This document shows, piece by piece, positions 36,252 to 44,941 of a stretch of 64,000 bases of DNA. Numbering within the stretch: the stretch's first letter is position 1; every line of letters begins with the position of its first letter. Made by a program: the position numbers and the translations under genes. The notes beneath the pieces are model-generated. The model saw nothing but the letters and a program-made list of their open reading frames with translations. It made no database searches and was not told where the DNA came from. The stretch is from Solwaraspora sp. WMMA2056 (GTDB taxonomy: Bacteria; Actinomycetota; Actinomycetes; Mycobacteriales; Micromonosporaceae). The DNA is taken from positions 5,766,001 to 5,830,000 of the forward strand of contig NZ_CP128360.1 in NCBI RefSeq assembly GCF_030345095.1. Reading direction: 5' to 3'.

Positions 36252-36256
36252 CCGAC

Positions 36257-38119
36257 ATGGAGAACCGATTCCAGGTCGACCTGCGCGGCATCGTCGACCT
36301 GCTCAGCCACCACCTGTACGCCAGCCCCCGGGTCTTCGCCCGGGAACTGGTGCAGAACGCCACCGACGCGATCACCGCCCGCCGCGACGTCGACCCGGAC
36401 TGGTCGGGTGGATCGGTACGCATCGAACCGACCGCCGACGGCGGGCTGCGGGTCCACGACGACGGCATCGGCCTCACCGAGCCCGAGGTGCACTCCTTCC
36501 TGGCCAGCGTCGGACGGACCTCCAAACGCGACGAGCTGGGCTTCGCCCGGCAGGACTTCCTCGGCCAGTTCGGCATCGGCCTGCTGTCCTGTTTCATGGT
36601 CGCCGACGCCGTCGAAGTGGTCACCCGGTCGGTGCGGGGCACGGCGGCGGTGCGGTGGACCGGGTACGCCGACGGGCGCTACACCACCGAGGTCGACCCC
36701 GACGCGCGCGCCGAGGTCGGCACCACCGTCACGCTGCGCCCGCGCGCCGGTGCCGAGCACTGGCTCGCCGCCGGCCAGGTCCGCGAGCTGGTCAGCGGCT
36801 ACGCACACCTGCTCGACGTACCGGTGTGGTTCGCCGCGCCCGACGACGGGGTCGCGCCCGACGACGGGGCCACGGCCGGTGCCGGAGCGGTGCGGCTGAC
36901 CGAGCCGCAGGCACCGTGGGAGCGTCCGTACGACGACCCGCAGGCCCGCCGCGACGCGCTGCTCGACTACGGCACCACATTGCTCGGCGCGCGGCCGATG
37001 GACGTGATCGACCTGCGGGTGCCGGAGGCCGGCCTGGTCGGGGTCGGGTTCGTCCTGCCGTCGGCGGCCACCGTCGGCCAGGGCGGGCACCGGGTCTACC
37101 TGAAACGGATGCTGCTCAGCGACAACGCCGGCAAACTGCTGCCGGAGTGGGCGTTCTTCATCCGCTGCGTGGTCGACACCGCCGTCCTGCGACCGACCGC
37201 CAGCCGCGAGGCGCTCTACGAGGACGACCTGCTGGGCACCGTCCGGGAAAGCCTCGGCGAGCAGGTACGCGACTGGTTGCTGCAACTGCCGGTGCACCAC
37301 CCGCAACGCCTGGCCGCGTTCCTGCGGGTGCACCACCTCGGCGTCAAGGCGCTCGCCGTGCGCGACGACGACATGCTGCGGCTGGTCGACTCCTGGCTGC
37401 CGTTCGAGACCAGCCGGGGCCTGATGCCGCTGCGGGCCTTCCGCCAGCACCTGGCGATGATCCGGTACGTGGAGACGGTCGACGAGTTCCGCTCGCTCGC
37501 TGCCATCGCCTCCGCCGCCGGTACCCCGATCGTCAACGCCGGCTACGCCTACGACGCCGAGATCCTGCACCGGCTGCCCCGGCTGGACCCGGCGGTACGC
37601 ACCCGTCGGCTCGACCCGGGTGAGCTCGCCGCCCGTCTGGAGACCCTCTCCCCCGGGCAGTTGGCCGCCGCCGCCGACTTCCTGGCGACCGCCCACTCCG
37701 TACTGGCCGACCTGGACTGCGTACCGCAGTTGCGGCAGTTCGACCCGGTGACCGTGCCCGCTCTCTACGTCGTCGGCCGGGCCGCCCAGGAGCAGGACAG
37801 CATCCGACGTGGCCGGGAAGGCTCCGACGAACTCTGGTCCGAGGTGCTGTCGGCGTTCGCCGACGTCGACGTCGACCACCGCCCGGAGCTGGTGTTCAAC
37901 TGGCGGCATCCGCTGATCCGCCGGTTGGCCGCCGTACCGCAGTCCCCGGCCCTGCGGCACGCCGTCGAAGCGCTCTACGGTCAGGCGCTGCTGGCCGGGC
38001 ATCACCCGTTGCGTGCCGTCGACAGCGCCGCGCTGAACCGTTCCTTCCTGGCCCTGCTGGACCGGGCCTTCACCGACCCGGCGACCGGGCCGGGCACCCC
38101 CGCCGAGGAGACCCCGTGA
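36257..38119 (+). CDS. Hsp90-family (HtpG-like) chaperone
   Basis: A 620-residue GHKL-ATPase chaperone. N domain: ELVQNATDAI with Glu30 and Asn34, ATP-lid glycines in HDDGIGLT (~67-74) and FGQ-FGIGLLS (~102-111). Middle domain with YLKRMLLSDN and RPTASREALYEDD; helical C domain. It is divergent from standard HtpG, closer to the actinobacterial 'HSP90 family protein' group. A 6-residue tandem repeat APDDGV/APDDGA sits at ~193-204. The ATG at 36257 is chosen because MENRFQVDLRGIVDLLSHHLY fits the family; its stop overlaps the next gene's GTG. Cytoplasmic. Confidence 0.93.
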   Translation: MENRFQVDLRGIVDLLSHHLYASPRVFARELVQNATDAITARRDVDPDWSGGSVRIEPTADGGLRVHDDGIGLTEPEVHSFLASVGRTSKRDELGFARQDFLGQFGIGLLSCFMVADAVEVVTRSVRGTAAVRWTGYADGRYTTEVDPDARAEVGTTVTLRPRAGAEHWLAAGQVRELVSGYAHLLDVPVWFAAPDDGVAPDDGATAGAGAVRLTEPQAPWERPYDDPQARRDALLDYGTTLLGARPMDVIDLRVPEAGLVGVGFVLPSAATVGQGGHRVYLKRMLLSDNAGKLLPEWAFFIRCVVDTAVLRPTASREALYEDDLLGTVRESLGEQVRDWLLQLPVHHPQRLAAFLRVHHLGVKALAVRDDDMLRLVDSWLPFETSRGLMPLRAFRQHLAMIRYVETVDEFRSLAAIASAAGTPIVNAGYAYDAEILHRLPRLDPAVRTRRLDPGELAARLETLSPGQLAAAADFLATAHSVLADLDCVPQLRQFDPVTVPALYVVGRAAQEQDSIRRGREGSDELWSEVLSAFADVDVDHRPELVFNWRHPLIRRLAAVPQSPALRHAVEALYGQALLAGHHPLRAVDSAALNRSFLALLDRAFTDPATGPGTPAEETP

Positions 38120-39690
38120 GCCCCGAGGAGCTGATCCAGGCACTGGACGAGGCGACCGACCTGCCCGACGGCGACGGCAAGATCGCCGAGCTGGAACGCA
38201 TCGCCGCGCACGCCGACGCGGCCGGGCAGACCCGGATCGGATTCGACGCCCGGATGGCGTTGATCGACACGTACAACAACCACACCGAACGGTGGCGGAT
38301 GCTGCCGGCGTTCGGCTGGTGCCTGCGCACCTTCGACGAGCACCCTGAGCTGTTCGAGGGGTGGGACGCCGAGCTGCTGCGCTGGTACCACAAGTGGGCG
38401 GTCGCCACGTTGCGCAGCACGCCGCAGGTCGGCCTGGCGCAGACCCAGGCGGCACTGGACGATCTGGAGCGCCGGTTCACCCGCGACGGGCAGAGCCTGC
38501 AGGCGGTCTACAACCTGCGCTGCCGGATCGCCGACCATGTCGGTGACACTGAGCAGGCCCGGCAGTGGCTGGACCGGTGGCGCACCGCGCCCCGCGACGT
38601 CAACAGCGACTGCGCCGGCTGCGATCCGTCGCGGCAGGCCGAACTGCTGGCCGACTGGGGCGAATGGGAGCAGGCGATCACGGTCGTCGAACCGGTGCTC
38701 AGCGGTGCGCTGGGCTGCACCGAACAGCCGGAGAAGGCCCTGGTCGCGGTGATCATGCCGTACCTGCGTCTGGGCCGGTACGCCGAGGCGGCCCAGGCGC
38801 ACGTACGCGCCTACCGGCGGCACCGCCACGAACGGGACGCCTTCCCGTACCTCGCCGACCATCTGCGGTTCTGCGCGTTGACCGGCCACCACGAGCGGGG
38901 TCTGGCGATCCTCACCGAGCACCTGGAGTGGTTCGACCGGCCCTACGACGACGCGTCGGCGATGGAGTTCGCCGCCGCCGGTGCCCTGATCTGCCGGCTG
39001 GCCGGCACCGCCGGATCCGGTGCCCGCACGGTGCACCGGCCCGAGCACGGCCAGCGACCGGCCGCAGAACTGACCGTCGACGAGCTCGGCGCGCTACTGA
39101 CCGAGGCCGCCACCGAGCTGGCCGGCCGGTTCGACGCCCGCAACGGCACCGACCACCAGTCCCGGCGGATGGCCGACTGGCTGGCCGCCGAACCGCTCAC
39201 CGACTGCGTCGAGCTGCCCGCCGACCAGCCGGCCAGATCCGGGTACGTCGCCGAGGCGGTGCCCGCCGAAGGCACCCCGGACGTGGTCGCACCGTTGACG
39301 TTGGAGGGCATCACCGCGGCGCTCAACGAACGCGGCGACCGGTACTTCGTCGACGACGACGGTGTGGTCGGCGGCAAGTGGGGCCGGGCGGTGATCCACT
39401 TCGAACGCCTCGGTGAGCAGCGGGAGATCCTGCACACCCGGATCATCGCGGAACGGCGGCTGCCGGCCGGCCGGCTGGCCGAGGCGTACCAGTTCTGCAA
39501 CGCATGGAACCACGACCGGCTGCTGCCGAAGGTCTACGTGCACGACACCGGTGAGGGTGAGCTGATCCTGGCCGGCGACGTCAGCACCGACCTGGAGCAC
39601 GGCGTCAGCGGCGCGCAGCTCGCCGTACTGGTCAACGCGGCGATCCTGACCGGAGCGGGCTTCGCCGACGCCGTCGCCGAGCTGCCCTGA
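38116..39690 (+). CDS. Helical-repeat protein with C-terminal YbjN domain
   Basis: 524 residues in two parts. Residues ~1-330 are a solenoid-like all-helical region rich in TPR-type pairs (e.g. RQAELLADWGEWEQAITVVEP, LGRYAEAAQAHVRAYRRHRH) with CAGC near 173. Residues ~393-524 are a YbjN domain with FCNAWNHDRLLPKVYVH, clearly related to the first gene of the operon. GTG start overlaps the Hsp90 stop by 4 bp. TPR repeats are classic Hsp90 partners in eukaryotes, but bacterial Hsp90 lacks the MEEVD tail; an interaction is inferred from the operon only. Confidence 0.85.
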   Translation: MSPEELIQALDEATDLPDGDGKIAELERIAAHADAAGQTRIGFDARMALIDTYNNHTERWRMLPAFGWCLRTFDEHPELFEGWDAELLRWYHKWAVATLRSTPQVGLAQTQAALDDLERRFTRDGQSLQAVYNLRCRIADHVGDTEQARQWLDRWRTAPRDVNSDCAGCDPSRQAELLADWGEWEQAITVVEPVLSGALGCTEQPEKALVAVIMPYLRLGRYAEAAQAHVRAYRRHRHERDAFPYLADHLRFCALTGHHERGLAILTEHLEWFDRPYDDASAMEFAAAGALICRLAGTAGSGARTVHRPEHGQRPAAELTVDELGALLTEAATELAGRFDARNGTDHQSRRMADWLAAEPLTDCVELPADQPARSGYVAEAVPAEGTPDVVAPLTLEGITAALNERGDRYFVDDDGVVGGKWGRAVIHFERLGEQREILHTRIIAERRLPAGRLAEAYQFCNAWNHDRLLPKVYVHDTGEGELILAGDVSTDLEHGVSGAQLAVLVNAAILTGAGFADAVAELP

Positions 39691-40021
39691 CCGCCCCGGC
39701 CCAGCTGACCGCCACGGCGGCGGCCAGCACCAGTTGGGCCAGCCAGGCGTACCGCTCGGGGTAGATCACGCCGGACAGGTAGCGGTCGACGAACCCTTCG
39801 TCGAAGCCGACCTGTCCGGCCCGCCGGCGCGACCAGTGCTCGGCCACCGTCAGCGGACAGCTCAGGTTGGCGGCGACCACCAGCACCCCCCAGCCGGCGG
39901 CGCACAGGTGCAGCCAGATGGTGCGCGGCCACCGCCAGGCCAGGAAGCCGCCGACGGCCAGGTAGGCCAGGAAGCCGAAGTGCAGGATCAGGATGACGGT
40001 GGTCAACAGCTGGTAGCCCAT
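39632..40021 (-). CDS. DUF2784 membrane protein
   Basis: 129 residues with three or four membrane helices and the DUF2784 signatures LHFGFLAYLAVGGFLAWRW, NLSCPLTVAEHW and FVDRYLSGVIYPERY. Function unknown. GGGGAGG lies seven bases before the ATG. Its last 59 bp are antisense to the end of the helical-repeat/YbjN gene. Highly basic C terminus ([11 protein letters not shown]). Confidence 0.87.
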   Translation of the reverse strand: MGYQLLTTVILILHFGFLAYLAVGGFLAWRWPRTIWLHLCAAGWGVLVVAANLSCPLTVAEHWSRRRAGQVGFDEGFVDRYLSGVIYPERYAWLAQLVLAAAVAVSWAGAVRAARRRRRRSPLRSGSPR

Positions 40022-40152
40022 GGCGGAACCTCCCCGACTGCCAGGCTACGAACGGCACCGGGCGGCCGGGAGGGTACGCGTACTCAGATGGACCAGGGTG
40101 GTGCGCCGTCCCCGGGGAGGGCGGTCCCCGGGGACGGCACGGCGGGTGGCGG

Positions 40153-41709
40153 TCAGTTCACCGAAAACCCGAGGAGGTAGCCACCCACGCCCTGGTCGGA
40201 CCCGACCCGGTACCGGTACGACCCGGCGGGTCCGGAGAAACTCAGCTCGGTCACGGTGCCGTCGGCATCGCCCCGGGCGACGGTGCGCCAGCCGGCTGCG
40301 GTGAAGCGCTGCAGGGCGAGGTCGTACCGGGCCCCGTCCGGTGCCTGCAGGCAGGCGCTGTGCCGCCCGGCACCGGCCCGGAAGAACCGGCCGTCGGGCT
40401 GTACCTGCCGGTCGCCGACGGCGTCGAGCTCGCCCCGGCGGACCACCTCGTGCCCGGTGCACCCCTGCGACGAACCGTCGCCCGGCAGGGTCGGTGCCAC
40501 GGTCGGCACGGCGGGTCCGCCGCCCGGCGGGGTGTCGGCGTCGGTGGTGGTGACCAGGGTCAGGTTGTTGACCTCGAGGATCTCGGCCAGCGGCTGGAAG
40601 AAGGTCACGCCACCGATCTGGCAGTTGCCGGAGCCACCGGAGGTGACGCCCTGCGCCTGGTCGCCGGAGAGCCAGGCACCGCCGGAGTCGCCCGGCTCGG
40701 CGCAGACGTCGGTCCGGGTCAGCCCGGTGACGGCGCCTTCCGGGTAGTTGACCGTGACGTTGCGGGCCTGGATCACGCCGCAGCGGGTGCCGGTGGTCGA
40801 TCCGGACCGGCAGATGCTGGCGCCGACCGGTGCTTCGGTGGCACCGGCGACCGGCAGGGTGCCGCCGTTGAAGTCGTTGACCACCGGCTGCGGGGTCCAG
40901 TCGCCGTTGACCGCGACGAAGGCCCAGTCGTCGCCGGGGAACGACGACGCCTGGAACACCCCCTGCGCCTGCTGGTTGAACCCGGTGGTGGTGTCGCCGG
41001 GCCGGCCGCAGTGGCCGGCGGTGACGAAGCCGCCGACGACGGAGAAGCCGACCGAGCAGCGCCCACCGGCGCCGATGAAGTACGGGTCGCCGCCGCGCAC
41101 GTCGAACAGCGGCACCGGGGTCTCGTCGGAGACGTCGACGCGCAGCGCGTCGACGGGCACCCCGGCGGTGGCGGCGAAGTCACGGGCGGCGGCCTGCGCA
41201 CCGGGTCGGGCGAGCAGCACGACGGTGTTGTCGGCGACGTCGACGTACCAGCCGGCCAGGTCGGGGTTGGCCGTCCCGGCGTCGGCGTCGAGCTGGCGTT
41301 TGACCGCGTCGAGCTGTCGTTGGCTGCGCGGCACGAGCTGCGCCCGGGCGCCGCTGGCGTCGACCCGGGCGGCCAGGTCGGGGTCGGTGACGGCGACGAC
41401 GAGGTCGGTGCCGTCGGCGGTGATCCAGGCGCCGCCGTACGCGTCGCCGAGGTCAGCGCGCAGGGTGGCCACGGTGCGACCGGCCCACCGCTCGGTGGCC
41501 AGCCGGGTCCGGGCGTCGGCCGCGCTGACGCCGAGGTCGCGTCCGAGAGCGGTGACGATCTCGGTGGCGGCCGGCTGCCCGGCGCCGGCCCGGTCGGTGG
41601 CCGGCTGGTCGGTACGGTCGTCACCGGCCAGCGCCGGCACCGTCACCGCGGCGAGCAGGCCCACTGCGGCCACGGTGACTCCTGCGGTGATCACCCGTCG
41701 GCGTCGCAT
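40153..41709 (-). CDS. Secreted streptogrisin-like S1 serine protease with C-terminal domain
   Basis: A 518-residue preproenzyme. Signal peptide MRRRRVITAGVTVAAVGLLA ends ...PALA near residue 28; an alpha-lytic-type pro-domain spans ~45-195; the mature trypsin-like domain has catalytic His (FVTAGHCG, ~232), Asp (DDWAFVAV, ~260) and Ser (EPGDSGGAW, ~340). After a Gly/Pro/Thr linker (~395-420) comes a ~100-residue beta-rich domain (CTGHEVVRRGELDAVGDRQV ... YRYRVGSDQG) resembling PPC/pre-peptidase or carbohydrate-binding modules. GGAAGGAG precedes the ATG at 41709. Extracellular. Confidence 0.9.
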   Translation of the reverse strand: MRRRRVITAGVTVAAVGLLAAVTVPALAGDDRTDQPATDRAGAGQPAATEIVTALGRDLGVSAADARTRLATERWAGRTVATLRADLGDAYGGAWITADGTDLVVAVTDPDLAARVDASGARAQLVPRSQRQLDAVKRQLDADAGTANPDLAGWYVDVADNTVVLLARPGAQAAARDFAATAGVPVDALRVDVSDETPVPLFDVRGGDPYFIGAGGRCSVGFSVVGGFVTAGHCGRPGDTTTGFNQQAQGVFQASSFPGDDWAFVAVNGDWTPQPVVNDFNGGTLPVAGATEAPVGASICRSGSTTGTRCGVIQARNVTVNYPEGAVTGLTRTDVCAEPGDSGGAWLSGDQAQGVTSGGSGNCQIGGVTFFQPLAEILEVNNLTLVTTTDADTPPGGGPAVPTVAPTLPGDGSSQGCTGHEVVRRGELDAVGDRQVQPDGRFFRAGAGRHSACLQAPDGARYDLALQRFTAAGWRTVARGDADGTVTELSFSGPAGSYRYRVGSDQGVGGYLLGFSVN

Positions 41710-41861
41710 CGCTGTCTCCTTCCGCCGCGGGCGCCGGACTTTCTGGCGCCGCGCGGTGGTACGGAGCACATCCGTCGATGGATCAATCCTCGACGATGCG
41801 AAATTTCACAGCGGGTCGGGTGAACCGGGCGGGCCGGTGCCGCGTTGACTGTGACGGCCGC

Positions 41862-41898
41862 ACCGGTAGGGATCGGCCTCCACCCGATCCCTACCGGT
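41862..41898 (-). terminator. 15-bp perfect hairpin terminator after the DUF397 gene
   Basis: accggtagggatcgg (41862-41876) pairs perfectly with 41884-41898 around a 7-nt loop, 8 nt beyond the DUF397 stop. It separates the WhiJ-like/DUF397 unit from the protease gene. Confidence 0.8.
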
Positions 41899-41906
41899 CG
41901 GCGCTG

Positions 41907-42104
41907 TCACCGGCCGGTGAGCTGCCCCTGGCAGATCCCCCGCAGGAACGATCGCCACTGGTGGGGCCCGAAGCCCAGTTCCGGGCTGGCCGGGTCGGCC
42001 GAGTCCCGCAGCGCCGCGCCACCGGTCTCCGTCGCCGCCACCTCCACGCAGGCGTTGGTGTCACACCGGCTGCTTCGTCGCCAGCCCTGGTCGGCACGCA
42101 ACAT
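41907..42104 (-). CDS. DUF397 small protein
   Basis: 65-residue DUF397 protein: WRRSSRCDTNACVEVAATET, VALRDS-like core (AALRDSADPASPELGFGPHQWRSFLRGI). Such proteins are encoded next to WhiJ/BldB-type XRE regulators and in Streptomyces act with them in development and antibiotic control, perhaps as antagonists. 137 nt downstream of the XRE gene, before a strong terminator. Confidence 0.9.
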   Translation of the reverse strand: MLRADQGWRRSSRCDTNACVEVAATETGGAALRDSADPASPELGFGPHQWRSFLRGICQGQLTGR

Positions 42105-42241
42105 CGCAATCCCCTTTCACGATTTACACCTATTTTTCGGGAATTATGCCGGCCAAGCTGCCCGACCGATGGCTGATCCACCCAGAGTCGGTCCGGTCGG
42201 CCGGCCGGACGCGTCAACCGTCCGGGCCGCAAGGCTGGGCC

Positions 42242-43144
42242 TCAGTCGCGCACCACCGGCTCGCCGTCGCCCAGCGCCGCCGCCCGTTCGGCGATCAACC
42301 GGGCCGACGTCGCCTCGTCGTGGGCCGCAGCCCACAGATGGGCGAAGTAGCCCCGGTGCCGGTCGATCCGCTGCGCCGCGTGGACGATCTCGTCGATCAG
42401 GATTCCTTCGCGGTAGAGCAGCGCGTTGTCCTCGTCGCCGAAGTCCAGCAAGGTGAACGGGGCCAGCATCGCCATGATCGCGGCGTCGGCGAACGGTGAG
42501 ACCCGCACCCGGACGTGCGGTGCGCGCATCTGCTGCAGCAGGTGGGCGAACTGCCGGGCCATCACCTGGGGGCCGCCGATGGTGCGCCACAGCACCGACT
42601 CGTCGAGCACCAGATGGAACTCCGGCGGGTCGGGGCGGTCCAACACGTGCTCGCGACGACGCAGCCGGGCCTCCAACCGCAGCACCCGGTCCGCCTCCGG
42701 TAGCTCGCTACGCCAGAAGTTGAGCACGAACTCGCCGTACTCCCGGGTCTGCAACATGCCGGGGATGAGCGTCGGCTGAAACACCCGGATGGCGCTGGCG
42801 TCGCTCTCCAACTGCAACAACTGCAGCATGGCCGGGGTCAGGTGCTCGCGGTAGCGGGGCTCGTCCCACCAACCACGGCGCCGGGACGTGCGGGCGTCGC
42901 GCAGCATCCGCTCGGCCCGGTCGGGGTCGACGACGCCGTAGAGCGCCAGCAACGCCCGCAGGTCCGTCGACGAGACCGTGACGTCGCCCTTCTCGATCCG
43001 GTTGACCTTGGACACCGACCAGTCCAGCGTGTCGGCCACCTTGCCCTGGGTGAAGCCGGCCGCTTCCCGCGCGCGGCGCAACGCCAACCGGAGCCGACGC
43101 CGCGCCGCCGCCGGGGACTCGCCGGGACCGGGATCGTCACGCAC
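42242..43144 (-). CDS. WhiJ-like XRE regulator with DUF5753 domain
   Basis: 300 residues: Cro/cI helix-turn-helix (~15-70; REAAGFTQGKVADTLDWSVSKVNRIEKG) and DUF5753 (~90-290; FQPTLIPGMLQTREYGEF, EFHLVLDESVLWRTIGGP, FTLLDFGDEDNALLY). Partner of the following DUF397 gene; this pair is highly multiplied in actinomycetes. I chose the GTG at 43144 with GGAAGG upstream; a TTG at 43195 would add 17 residues. Confidence 0.9.
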   Translation of the reverse strand: MRDDPGPGESPAAARRRLRLALRRAREAAGFTQGKVADTLDWSVSKVNRIEKGDVTVSSTDLRALLALYGVVDPDRAERMLRDARTSRRRGWWDEPRYREHLTPAMLQLLQLESDASAIRVFQPTLIPGMLQTREYGEFVLNFWRSELPEADRVLRLEARLRRREHVLDRPDPPEFHLVLDESVLWRTIGGPQVMARQFAHLLQQMRAPHVRVRVSPFADAAIMAMLAPFTLLDFGDEDNALLYREGILIDEIVHAAQRIDRHRGYFAHLWAAAHDEATSARLIAERAAALGDGEPVVRD

Positions 43145-43252
43145 GCCAGGCCTTCCGGACCACGGTAGGTAACTGTCGGTCCAGTATGCCGCCAACAGGT
43201 CGCCGGGTCAGCCCCGGCGACCCGTCAGGGCGTCTTCATCCCCAGCTGTCCG

Positions 43253-44941
43253 TCAGACCTCCACCACGGTCGGCACGATCATCGGCCGACGGCGGTACGC
43301 GTCGTTGACCCAGCGTCCGACGATCCGGCGGACCACCTGCTGCAGCTGGTGCGGGTCGGTGATGCCGTCAGCGGCGGCCCGCCCCAGCGCCTCCGTGATC
43401 AGCGGAACCACCGCGTTGAACGCCTCCGGGTCCTCGGAGAACCCCTTCGCCGACACGGTGGGGCCGCCGACGACCTTGCCGGTGACCGAGTCGACCACCA
43501 CGGTCGCGGCGATGAACCCACCGTCGCCGAGGATCCGGCGTTCGGTCAGCAACGACTCACCGACATCGCCGACGGCGAGACCGTCCACGTAGACGTACCG
43601 GCTCTTGACGTGCCCGACCAGGGTGGCGTGCCCGTCGACCAGGTCGACCACGTCGCCGTCCTCGCAGAGCACCACCCGCTGCGGGTCCAGACCGGACTCG
43701 ATGCCGAGCCGGGCATGCGCCCGCAGGTGCCGCCACTCACCGTGCACCGGCAGCAGGTTGCTCGGCCGCACCACGTTGAGCAGGTACAGCAGCTCCCCCG
43801 CTGGCGCGTGCCCGGAGACGTGCACCTTCGCCACGTCCTTGTGGATCACGGTCGCCCCGGCCCGGGACAGCTGGTTGATCACCCGGTAGACCGACGTCTC
43901 GTTGCCCGGCACCAGCGAACTGGCCAGCACCACGGTGTCCCCCGGCGCCACGGTGATGTGCCGGTGGTCGCCGGTGGCCATCCGGCCCAGCGCACTCATC
44001 GGCTCGCCCTGCGACCCGGTGGACATCAGCACGATCCGGTCCGGCGGCAACGCCGTCGCCTCGTCCAGCCCGACCACCAGGCCGGCCGGAATCCGCAGCA
44101 GACCGAGATCACGGGCGATGCCCATGTTGCGCACCATCGACCGGCCGATCAGCGCGACCTTGCGGTCGTACTCGTACGCCGAGTCCAGCACCTGCTGCAC
44201 CCGGTGCACGTGGGAGGCGAAGCTCGCCACGATGATCCGGCCCTTGGCCTTACCGAAGATCGAGTCCAGCACCGGCCCGATGTCGCGTTCCGGGGTGACG
44301 AAGCCGGGGATCTCGGCGTTGGTGGAGTCCGACAGCAGCAGGTCCACGCCTTCGGCGCCGAGCCGGGCGAACCCGGCCAGGTCGGTGATCCGCCCGTCCA
44401 GCGGCAACTGGTCCATCTTGAAGTCACCGGTGTGCAGCACCAGCCCGGCCGGGGTCCGGATGGCCACCGCCAGCGCGTCCGGGATGGAGTGGTTGACCGC
44501 GAAGAACTCGCACTCGAACGGCCCGATCCGTTCCCGCTGGCCCTCCCGGACGGTCAACGTGTACGGCTCGATGCGCCGCTCGGCCAGCTTCGCCTCGACC
44601 AGCGCCAGGGTGAACTGCGACCCGACCAGGGGGATGTCCGGCTTGTGGGCGAGCAGGTACGGCACCGCGCCGATGTGGTCCTCGTGACCGTGGGTCAGCA
44701 CGATCGCCTGCACGTCGGCGAGCCGGTCCAGGATCGGGGCGAAATCCGGCAGGATCAGATCGACGCCGGGCTGCTCGACGTCCGGGAAGAGCACCCCGCA
44801 GTCGACGATCAGCAGCTTGCCGTCGAACTCGAAGACCGTCATGTTGCGCCCGATGGCACCGAGCCCACCCAACGGGATGACCCGCAACCCGCCCGGCGGC
44901 AGCTGCGGCGGCAGATCCATGTCGACGTGTGCCTGACTCAC
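43253..44941 (-). CDS. rnj: Ribonuclease J
   Basis: 562-residue metallo-beta-lactamase/beta-CASP ribonuclease with endo- and 5'-3' exonuclease activity. Zinc motif HGHEDH at residues 84-89, later HTGDFKMD and the beta-CASP motifs (SDSTNAE, ASFASHVHRVQQ, STGSQGEP, HVSGHA), plus the C-terminal domain. GTG start overlaps the dapA stop by 4 bp: dapA-rnj is a conserved actinobacterial pair. Confidence 0.96.
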   Translation of the reverse strand: MSQAHVDMDLPPQLPPGGLRVIPLGGLGAIGRNMTVFEFDGKLLIVDCGVLFPDVEQPGVDLILPDFAPILDRLADVQAIVLTHGHEDHIGAVPYLLAHKPDIPLVGSQFTLALVEAKLAERRIEPYTLTVREGQRERIGPFECEFFAVNHSIPDALAVAIRTPAGLVLHTGDFKMDQLPLDGRITDLAGFARLGAEGVDLLLSDSTNAEIPGFVTPERDIGPVLDSIFGKAKGRIIVASFASHVHRVQQVLDSAYEYDRKVALIGRSMVRNMGIARDLGLLRIPAGLVVGLDEATALPPDRIVLMSTGSQGEPMSALGRMATGDHRHITVAPGDTVVLASSLVPGNETSVYRVINQLSRAGATVIHKDVAKVHVSGHAPAGELLYLLNVVRPSNLLPVHGEWRHLRAHARLGIESGLDPQRVVLCEDGDVVDLVDGHATLVGHVKSRYVYVDGLAVGDVGESLLTERRILGDGGFIAATVVVDSVTGKVVGGPTVSAKGFSEDPEAFNAVVPLITEALGRAAADGITDPHQLQQVVRRIVGRWVNDAYRRRPMIVPTVVEV

